Below, piece by piece: positions 59,025 to 64,000 of a stretch of DNA of 64,000 bases; position 1 is the stretch's first letter; every line of letters begins with the position of its first letter. The notes under the pieces are model-generated. The model saw nothing but the letters and a program-made list of their open reading frames with translations, made no database searches and was not told where the DNA came from. This DNA comes from Brevibacterium mcbrellneri ATCC 49030 (GTDB lineage: Bacteria > Actinomycetota > Actinomycetes > Actinomycetales > Brevibacteriaceae). Position numbers and translations under genes: made by a program. The stretch lies in contig NZ_ADNU01000012.1 of the NCBI RefSeq assembly GCF_000178455.1, forward strand, positions 51,816-115,815, given 5' to 3'.

Positions 59025-59587
59025 CCTCGGCGCGAACCTGCATCTTAGAGAACAATCCTGGCATAAATTGCTGAACTCGGGGAGAATGTCGGCGATAACG
59101 TTCTTGCTCGCGCCGAGACCGTAGGCGCCGAGGACAAGAGCGAGCGAGGAGACGGCCCTGTTTCCATGCGTGGCCGATTTGTCGGTGGCGGACGGCTGAG
59201 GCATAACAAAGGGTGCTAATTGTTGACGCAATGCGAACTGTTGGCCCTGATCAATCAGAAGTACGAAATATGTCCAAGCTCATGCGCGTCTCGTTCACGG
59301 AGACTTGCGCACCGGCCACCGCACGACAACCAGCGTGGTGTCGTCGGGCCTTATCTGGGCGAGGGGACGGGCCCAACGGTGCAGGCTTTGTCGGAGCGTA
59401 GCCAAGCCACGTGGGTAACCTTTGGCCGGGGCGACCTGCCGTCCCGAAGATGACGCGGCCGCATGGAGGCTGATCAGAAGCTGAAGGGTGCCTGCCGCGC
59501 AGCGCCAGCGCTAGACTGGTGGTCCACCCCAACGTAGGTGTACTTTCCATTCCTCGACGAGTCGTAAAAGTATCCCGAGTTTACAAG
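59025..59587. other. Accessory stretch without a recognised gene
   Basis: About 560 bases with several short open frames in conflicting directions. A minus-strand one around 59050-59200 (SSLALVLGAYGLGASKNVIA) looks like a piece of a helix-rich protein. None is supported by a start site or a family match. Probably scrambled insertion debris. Confidence 0.4.
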
Positions 59588-59632
59588 CAGCCACGCAGCT
59601 AAGATCTTCCACGTGTCTTATCTGCGTGGCTG
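59588..59632. terminator. Terminator downstream of the RNB gene
   Basis: Arms CAGCCACGCAG/CTGCGTGGCTG with a 23-base loop, followed by TTTTAT on the plus strand; a smaller inner stem (TAAGA/TCTTA) lies in the loop. It ends the minus-strand RNase transcript and may also stop read-through from the accessory side. Confidence 0.7.
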
Positions 59633-59644
59633 TTTTATACGTCT

Positions 59645-61099
59645 TTATAGGTCGTGATCTGCAATGGTGAAGACAGGCGTGTTGTCCTGAACCGATTCCA
59701 ACCGGATACGCACCTCTTGGCCTACGGGCGCCTCGCCTTTCACGTCGACGACCACTGCAGGATCAGGGACGTGGACGTTGAGAACAGGCGAGTCGTCGCG
59801 CTTCTTATGACCAACAACAACGCCAATGAACTCTTCGCCTATACGGCCAGACAACAGAACAGCTTCTGTTGTTTCAATCGCATCTTTGTCGATCCGGGAA
59901 GCAACGCTTCCGGTTGATTTCATGATCGAGATGATGTCCTCTAATCCATCGACACTGGGAGTGGGAGCGTTGCGGGCGGCCGCCTCGGCGATAGGCAGAA
60001 CAAAACGGTCAACCAGACGGCGCAACGGAGCGGTGGCGTGCGCATACGGCGCGCCCACTGCCGCCTGAACCGGGTCCGGGTCCGTGCCCACCAGGGTGTA
60101 TCCGGCGCCTCGGAACAACATGGGGGATGCGTAGTGAACTGCGAGCGCGCGTGGGTCATTCCCGAGGTGGTCGATGGACCTCAAGGTCTCCTGGTAGGTG
60201 TCGCGGGGCTCGAAGCCCAAGGTGCGTACGATTGCGTGGAACTTTTCGACCGTCTCTTCGTCTGGGAAGTTAAGCGTGCGGAGGATACCTGTTCCGGCTT
60301 GAATCTGGAGTTGGGCGGCAATGCGCCCTGCGAGCAGGCTGATCTGTGCGTTGAAGTCTTCAATGCCTCCCCGAGGTCGATACTGCAGAGTGAGTGTGTC
60401 GGTGACCTCTTGATCTGGGATCGCCAAGTCGATTGCGCCACGGGAACGAGCGTCAGCGAGAAGCGCTTCGCCAACCTGGGGGAGAAGCGCGATGGACGGG
60501 TGCAGGTCCTGTCCCTGTTCCCACTCGTGCTGGACGGTGGTGTAGTCGAGTTGTGCTCGTGAACGCACCACCGCGCGTTCCAGTGTGTAGTCGGTGAGCT
60601 TCCCGTCGGTGGCGACCTTAGCGGTGAAGACATAGGCGCTTCGGGTCTGTTCCGGAAGTAGTGAGGCAGCGTCTTCGCTCAGTTCCTTTGGATGCAGGGG
60701 GATTTTGCGGTCTGGAAGGTAGATGGTTTGGCCGCGTGTGCGCGTTTCCTGGTCGAGTGGTCCACCGGGTTCGATGAACCGACCCACATCGGCGATTGCG
60801 TACATGACCGTGAAAGTGCCGGTTTCGGTGGAGTCCTGGGACAGGTGCATCGCTTGGTCAAGGTCGCGAGCCCCTGGTGGGTCAATCGTGACAAAGGGGA
60901 CGTGCGTGTAGTCCTGTTTGTCAGAGTCCAGGCCGTCGCGTCCGGTGGCGAAAGGGTCTGCGAGGTCTTCGATTGCTGACCGTGTTTCTTCGAGAACCGG
61001 TGCGGGGAAATCGTGGGGGAGATCGGATGCGAGTTCGTCATACGCGGACTGAAGGCGTTGAGCGGCCGAGCGTTGGATGCGGAAGCGACGCTGAAACAT
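59645..61099 (-). CDS. RNase II/RNB family ribonuclease
   Basis: 484 residues. The RNB catalytic block is FVTIDPPGARDLDQAMHLSQ with its Asp cluster, together with VMYAIADVGRFIEPGGPLDQ and ATAPLRRLVDRFVLPIAEAA. It lacks the N-terminal cold-shock and long C-terminal S1 region of full RNase R, having only a short terminal beta region (APVGQEVRIRLESVQDNTPV). ATG at 61099 gives MFQRRFRIQRSAAQRLQSAY, a typical actinobacterial start. Codon use matches the core genes. It lies between two accessory blocks, next to a displaced tRNA-Asn half. Confidence 0.88.
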   Translation of the reverse strand: MFQRRFRIQRSAAQRLQSAYDELASDLPHDFPAPVLEETRSAIEDLADPFATGRDGLDSDKQDYTHVPFVTIDPPGARDLDQAMHLSQDSTETGTFTVMYAIADVGRFIEPGGPLDQETRTRGQTIYLPDRKIPLHPKELSEDAASLLPEQTRSAYVFTAKVATDGKLTDYTLERAVVRSRAQLDYTTVQHEWEQGQDLHPSIALLPQVGEALLADARSRGAIDLAIPDQEVTDTLTLQYRPRGGIEDFNAQISLLAGRIAAQLQIQAGTGILRTLNFPDEETVEKFHAIVRTLGFEPRDTYQETLRSIDHLGNDPRALAVHYASPMLFRGAGYTLVGTDPDPVQAAVGAPYAHATAPLRRLVDRFVLPIAEAAARNAPTPSVDGLEDIISIMKSTGSVASRIDKDAIETTEAVLLSGRIGEEFIGVVVGHKKRDDSPVLNVHVPDPAVVVDVKGEAPVGQEVRIRLESVQDNTPVFTIADHDL

Positions 61100-61123
61100 G
61101 CCTCCAGCATATAAAAGCGCAAG

Positions 61124-61163
61124 CGCCCCCAGCAGGATTCGAACCTGCAACCTACGGATTAAC
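61124..61163 (-). other. Displaced 3' half of tRNA-Asn(GTT): attachment site
   Basis: Read on the minus strand it runs from the anticodon GTT (61163-61161) through a complete T arm (GCAGG-TTCGAAT-CCTGC) to the acceptor strand TGGGGGC and discriminator G, the 3' half of an Asn tRNA. There is no 5' half. Such fragments are the att sites left when an integrase uses the tRNA gene; the last 11 bases of the window match its 3' end. Confidence 0.75.
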
Positions 61164-61467
61164 CAGTAGAAGCTGAAAGTAGGACAAAACTCCTGATCAG
61201 AGAAGTTTTGTCGAGATAGCGACAGAGAAACCTTTTGGGGTCATAGCCGCAGTTGTAAAAACGTAACTGCCTTGTCGACCGCTCGGGCGGCACTGAAGGC
61301 TAACGTCAGGCACCTGAGCCCCGTCGCAACGTTATTAAGAGTGTAGTTGCCATCGGCACCGGTAATCACTCGTGGGCACTGACGAGAAGGTTAGTTGGGT
61401 AAGAGATCGGGCTAATCTCACGCCTTGAGGCGTCTCGTCTGTAAGAGAGAAGCTGAAACTGCTGACG
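61164..61467. other. Gene-free stretch after the tRNA fragment
   Basis: About 300 bases. A perfect stem GACAAAACT/AGTTTTGTC (61183-61191 and 61204-61212) lies near its left end, possibly a terminator or an integrase arm structure. Nothing else is recognised. Confidence 0.5.
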
Positions 61468-61959
61468 TCAAATGCTCATGTTGAGTTTGGCGTTCTCAGC
61501 AGAATTACCTTCCTCGAACCCTGCGGTGGCACCTCTGGACACCGAGATCCATAGGTGCTCGTACTCCTGACCCAGGTGGTTCTCGCCAAAGACATGCGAG
61601 CGGGCAGTCGCGCTGAGGTTATCCGTCTCAAACCAGCGTCGTCGAGTCGTGAGATCGAGCGAGTAAGCGGTCATTCGACGAACAAGAGAGCCGTCCACGA
61701 ACCCCCTGATTGAGGGAGCGAAGATCGCTTCCATCGACTTCGCGCGCTGAGCGTTCTCCTCCGACATAGGCCAGACTCCCATGATCCCTGCCCACTGCTC
61801 ATCCTCCGTCAGATTCGCCAGGTTGGCGAAATCCCAGCCAGCCCAACGTCGAAGTCGATCGCAGGGGCCGCTCGGCCTGAGGGGCCGATTGAGACGCGGA
61901 GCACGCTCAGGCCAACGCCATTGATGACACGAGTGCGGTCGTGCCTCAGCTGCAGACAA
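61468..61959 (-). CDS. Unrecognised protein, possibly a C-terminal fragment
   Basis: Up to 163 codons. The N-terminal 35 or so (rich in Arg and Pro) overlap the integrase remnant on the other strand and are probably not coding; from about WAGWDFANLANLTEDEQWAG on, the sequence has normal composition (NAQRAKSMEAIFAPSIRGFV, TAYSLDLTTRRRWFETDNLS, LGQEYEHLWISVSRGATAGF). No ATG or GTG with a ribosome binding site precedes that point, so the gene may be truncated at its 5' end by the integrase rearrangement. Function unknown. Confidence 0.4.
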   Translation of the reverse strand: MSAAEARPHSCHQWRWPERAPRLNRPLRPSGPCDRLRRWAGWDFANLANLTEDEQWAGIMGVWPMSEENAQRAKSMEAIFAPSIRGFVDGSLVRRMTAYSLDLTTRRRWFETDNLSATARSHVFGENHLGQEYEHLWISVSRGATAGFEEGNSAENAKLNMSI

Positions 61960-62190
61960 CTGTCGACCTTGAAGTCCTCACTTCTCGATGGCTTCGCACG
62001 CTCGCCCCGACGACTTTCGACGGCTACGTTGCGGACGTTCGAGCCTGGCTCACGTATGTGTTCTCTAACAATATCGACCCGTGGGGGTGTGATCTGGTCC
62101 GGCGGGTTTCGACCCTCGACGCACTCGCGCTGAGTATGCGGGCAAGACGCGTCGCTGGGGTGGGGAGTCTGTATGTTTGGCTTCGAGATG
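61941..62190 (+). pseudogene. Truncated tyrosine recombinase (N-terminal domain only)
   Basis: GTG start followed by a SAM-like core-binding domain typical of tyrosine integrases: LTSRWLRTLAPTTFDGYVAD, VRAWLTYVFSNNIDPWGCDL, MRARRVAGVGSLYVWLRDG. The frame then joins, without a gap, the second copy of the MTH1187-type gene at 62191, so the catalytic domain is gone. This is a recombination scar near the att site at 61124. Confidence 0.65.
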
Positions 62191-62446
62191 GGGAATGCAC
62201 GACGCTGTTGTCGAGGCAGTGAAAGTTGTGGGGGCTTCTGGGCTTCCGCACTGCACGGACGCCATGTTCACCACTTTTGAAGGTGAGTGGAATGAGGTGT
62301 TTGCGGTTGTGAAAGAAACGACCGAGGCAGTGGCCCGCTTTAGTTCGCGTGTTTCGTTAGTGCTCAAGGCCGATATTCGTGACGGTCGCACTGGAGAGCT
62401 CGACGGCAAGTTGGAGCGCCTGGAGAAGGCAAACGACGAGTCATAA
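62191..62446 (+). pseudogene. Second, 5'-truncated copy of the MTH1187/YqgV-type gene
   Basis: 252 bases aligned without gaps to 51848-52099, 229 identical. Most of the 23 differences fall at third codon positions, so the two copies diverged while still under selection, probably in different strains, rather than decaying after a duplication. The protein lacks about 19 N-terminal residues, including the first beta strand, but ends properly (KANDES then TAA). A strong terminator follows at 62583. Confidence 0.85.
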
Positions 62447-62582
62447 ACGTGCGTGTGTGCCTGGCTTCACTCATCGCTGATGTGAGGCGAGGTCAGTGCG
62501 AGCGTCGCAACTACTTGCCCGCTGATATAAATTGATTCGGATGACAAATGATGTCCACTATCATTTCTCATTCTTCCTGTCA

Positions 62583-62612
62583 GGACCCCCGGCTTGCTCG
62601 GGGGTCCTTTTG
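62583..62612. terminator. Strong intrinsic terminator
   Basis: Stem GGACCCCCG/CGGGGGTCC with a seven-base loop and TTTTGTT. It lies between the truncated MTH1187 copy and the convergent RelA/SpoT module and can serve both. It may be the original terminator of the MTH1187-type gene. Confidence 0.85.
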
Positions 62613-62668
62613 TTGGTTGGCAATGAGCATCTTAAAGAGGGTATAAAGACCGCACGCGCCCTGATCTG

Positions 62669-62947
62669 TTATGCGAAAGTATGGAGGTAGTTGCTAAGTT
62701 CATCGAGGCGATTGAGGCGTTGGCCTCGGTGTCCCTTTTCGAAGTAAGTGGAGTGGGTAACCTTGACTGTTTCAATAGAGTCAGAGCCAATGAGAACGAT
62801 ATCTATGACGTTGCTATCGCGGTAAGCCTGCTCTTGTCTTGCATATTCGTCGGTTGCGGAGTCGATATCTGTGCCGAAGTCTTTCTCAAGGATCAGTTCG
62901 TTCTTTGAGTGGTCGAAAACGAGAAGGAAATGCTTAATGTCACTCAT
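62669..62947 (-). CDS. 92-residue partner of the RelA/SpoT-type protein
   Basis: Begins MSDIKHFLLVFDHSKNELIL and contains a strand-rich block IDIVLIGSDSIETVKVTHST followed by the helix RLNRLDELSNYLHTF. I recall a common family of small proteins with the same layout beside RelA/SpoT-domain genes in actinobacteria, but cannot name it. The start codon overlaps the stop of the synthetase gene by eight bases, so it is co-translated. As a strictly linked second gene it may be an antitoxin or regulator of the synthetase. No DNA-binding motif is visible. Confidence 0.7.
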   Translation of the reverse strand: MSDIKHFLLVFDHSKNELILEKDFGTDIDSATDEYARQEQAYRDSNVIDIVLIGSDSIETVKVTHSTYFEKGHRGQRLNRLDELSNYLHTFA

Positions 62948-63668
62948 TGTGTGTTCCTTCCGACATGTTCAGAATTTCTTCGGCCATTTCTTGAAGTGCG
63001 GATTCCCGTTTTTGATCTGCTTCTTCGGGCCGGAGCACTCCTTGATCTAGCTGAGAGTATACCTCGGCTAGGTCTTTGGCAATGCTGTGTAGGCGAGTTC
63101 CACTCGAATCTTGTTTGAGGTTAGTGCTTGTTATCGATGACATACTTTCAACAAGTTCTGCCCACGCGTGCATAAGTTGAGTTCGCAACTGGACCTCAAT
63201 CTGTACACCGTCTCGCTTAAGGTGTAGGTGTATCGCTCTGTAGCCGGACGGGCGGGGGTTCGCGACATAGTCCTTGGTTGCAGTGACCTGTTCATTAAGA
63301 GCAACAGCGACTGCTTTGTGGTACTTCACCAAGTCGTCCATAGACGGTACGACCACTCGCAATCCGCCAATGTCGACCATGCGAGAAAGGTCAATTTTGC
63401 TTTCTCGGTTCGTAATCTTGTCGATAATTGTATTTTCACGCTTGAGACGCTGACTCACTTTCGCGTCCACGTGCGTTGCCTGTGCGTGGTAGCGAAGTTG
63501 GTTGTTAATAAGAAGCATCGGCCTACTATGCAGTGCTCGATAACGCTTAATTACGCGAATGGCTTCTTCCCGCTCCTCTTCAGATGCGTTTCCTGCGGCA
63601 TAGTCGCGGAGAGTGCTACCGGCTTTTCGCACTTTCGACCTTGATGGAGAGATCACTGGCTTGTCCAT
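62940..63668 (-). CDS. RelA/SpoT-domain nucleotide (pyro)phosphokinase, stand-alone
   Basis: 242 residues with a synthetase domain and no hydrolase, TGS or ACT domain. Readable motifs: Arg96 to Arg104 in RMVDIGGLRVVVPSMDD, the G-loop PRPSGYRAIHLHL with Tyr143, and EVQLRTQLMHAWAELVE with Glu158. These are the ATP- and GTP-binding elements of (p)ppGpp synthetases, but stand-alone relatives (toxSAS) instead make ppApp or pyrophosphorylate tRNA and act as toxins. The gene carries an N-terminal basic helix and a C-terminal helical tail. It forms a two-gene unit with the following small protein, behind a perfect operator-like repeat, in an integrated element. Confidence 0.82.
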   Translation of the reverse strand: MDKPVISPSRSKVRKAGSTLRDYAAGNASEEEREEAIRVIKRYRALHSRPMLLINNQLRYHAQATHVDAKVSQRLKRENTIIDKITNRESKIDLSRMVDIGGLRVVVPSMDDLVKYHKAVAVALNEQVTATKDYVANPRPSGYRAIHLHLKRDGVQIEVQLRTQLMHAWAELVESMSSITSTNLKQDSSGTRLHSIAKDLAEVYSQLDQGVLRPEEADQKRESALQEMAEEILNMSEGTHNE

Positions 63669-63679
63669 GACAACCTGGC

Positions 63680-63703
63680 TCCGAAAGTAGAGGGACTTTC
63701 GGA
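63680..63703 (-). promoter_or_regulatory. Perfect inverted repeat at the RelA/SpoT promoter
   Basis: TCCGAAAGT/ACTTTCGGA with a six-base spacer, 12 bases upstream of the start codon. On the minus strand a TATACT -10 box (63708-63703) meets its upstream end, so the repeat covers the transcription start. It may be an operator or a hairpin in the 5' leader. Confidence 0.6.
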
Positions 63704-63735
63704 AAGTATATTTAACGTTCGCCGTCGGGTGAGAA

Positions 63736-63759
63736 CCTTAAAGTCTCGACTCTTTAAGG
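63736..63759. repeat. Inverted repeat upstream of the RelA/SpoT gene
   Basis: Perfect arms CCTTAAAG/CTTTAAGG with an 8-base spacer, about 30 bases upstream of the -10 box. It could be a second operator or a terminator insulating the module. Confidence 0.5.
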
Positions 63760-63771
63760 CGCCAAAAAACA

Positions 63772-63827
63772 CAAGCACCCCCAGCAGTGTCCTGCGTCAG
63801 GACTTGGCCAAATCACCCGGAGTGCTT
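63772..63827. repeat. Degenerate att-like copy within a long stem-loop
   Basis: CAAGCACCCCCAGCAG (63772-63787) copies the tRNA-Asn end at 61120-61135 with one mismatch. It forms the left part of a fold with outer arms AAGCACCCC (63773-63781) and GGAGTGCTT (63819-63827), one mismatch, and an inner perfect stem GTCCTG/CAGGAC (63789-63803). Confidence 0.5.
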
Positions 63828-63937
63828 CACATGGACTGTTCAACCGGGCACACGTAACTCACCATGCAGATGTAGCGACACCAACAAACACAAACGCCAC
63901 AAAGCTAGAACACTGCTCTAACCCTGCGGCGTAAAGT

Positions 63938-63984
63938 GTCAACCATGTCGCGACTGACAATGTCAACTATGTCCCGACTGATCA
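63938..63984 (+). repeat. 35-base repeat copy 2 with tandem half-unit
   Basis: Two 20-base units, TGTCAACCATGTCGCGACTG (63938-63957) and TGTCAACTATGTCCCGACTG (63961-63980), 23 bases apart, differ at two positions. The right part (63950-63984) is the reverse complement of the repeat after tRNA-Arg at 21701, 34 of 35 identical. Together they look like insertion-sequence termini beside a tRNA. Confidence 0.75.
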
Positions 63985-63989
63985 CAAAG

Positions 63990-64000
63990 CGCCCCCAGCA
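63990..64000 (-). tRNA. 3' end of a probable tRNA-Asn, cut by the window edge
   Basis: Minus-strand reading TGCTGGGGGCG (discriminator G at 63990) matches the acceptor end of the tRNA-Asn half at 61124. The gene would extend beyond the window; its identity rests on that match only. Confidence 0.5.

Overview
The window is a piece of a bacterial chromosome from an actinomycete, most likely of the order Micrococcales. A Brevibacterium-like host is a guess. The pointers are a SigR/RsrA pair next to a 24-codon bL37 ribosomal protein gene, a fused Kgd-type 2-oxoglutarate dehydrogenase without a lipoyl domain, GuaB1, NucS, a long Asn/Arg-rich insert in Rho, a long delta subunit of ATP synthase, and the actinobacterial order argS-lysA-hom-thrC-thrB-rho-prfA-prmC-sua5-wecA-atp-murA. 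Base composition is moderate for the phylum, and GTG, TTG and ATGA-overlap starts are common.

Layout. 0.1-11.4 kb: DoxX protein, sigR-rsrA, bL37, an SGNH hydrolase, kgd, guaB1, two CNNM/CorC-type membrane proteins and a VanY-like peptidase. 11.4-21.5 kb: a catabolic cluster for branched or isoprenoid acyl-CoAs (ligase, dehydrogenase, AtuA-like protein, biotin-dependent carboxylase, hydratase) with a TetR regulator. 21.6-26.2 kb: tRNA-Arg(CCG), a membrane protein, a secreted S1 protease divergent from a tiny secreted peptide gene, and a two-component system. 26.2-38.4 kb: arginyl-tRNA synthetase, lysine and threonine biosynthesis, Rho, RF1 and its methylase, the threonylcarbamoyl-AMP synthase, and the first lipid-linked enzyme of cell-wall glycan synthesis. 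38.4-46.0 kb: the complete F1Fo ATP synthase operon. 46.0-52.1 kb: a DUF2550 protein, murA with an Asp at the usual active-site Cys, nucS, a small zinc-ribbon-like protein, a DivIVA-like coiled coil, a thiolase and a thiamine-binding-family (MTH1187/YqgV) gene.

52.1-64.0 kb is accessory DNA. It starts exactly at the 3' end of the MTH1187 gene with a truncated serine recombinase, then alkC, then a compact cassette (MFS exporter, formyltransferase, ThiF-type adenylating enzyme, and a divergent ArsR-type regulator with a perfect inverted repeat), then scraps of a conjugation gene and of a LuxR regulator. An RNase II family gene follows and is probably core. After it comes a displaced 3' half of tRNA-Asn(GTT), a truncated tyrosine integrase joined to a second, 91 percent identical copy of the 3' end of the MTH1187 gene, and a two-gene module of a RelA/SpoT-type synthetase and a 92-residue partner. 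The last bases of the window look like the 3' end of the tRNA-Asn gene itself, so this second element appears to occupy about 61.12-63.99 kb.

The best candidates for something undescribed are the ThiF-formyltransferase-MFS-ArsR cassette (possibly a small modified-metabolite or peptide-nucleotide pathway), the RelA/SpoT two-gene module (a possible toxin or defence pair), and the secreted peptide beside a protease and a histidine kinase. All functional statements rest on motifs read by eye; no database search was possible.
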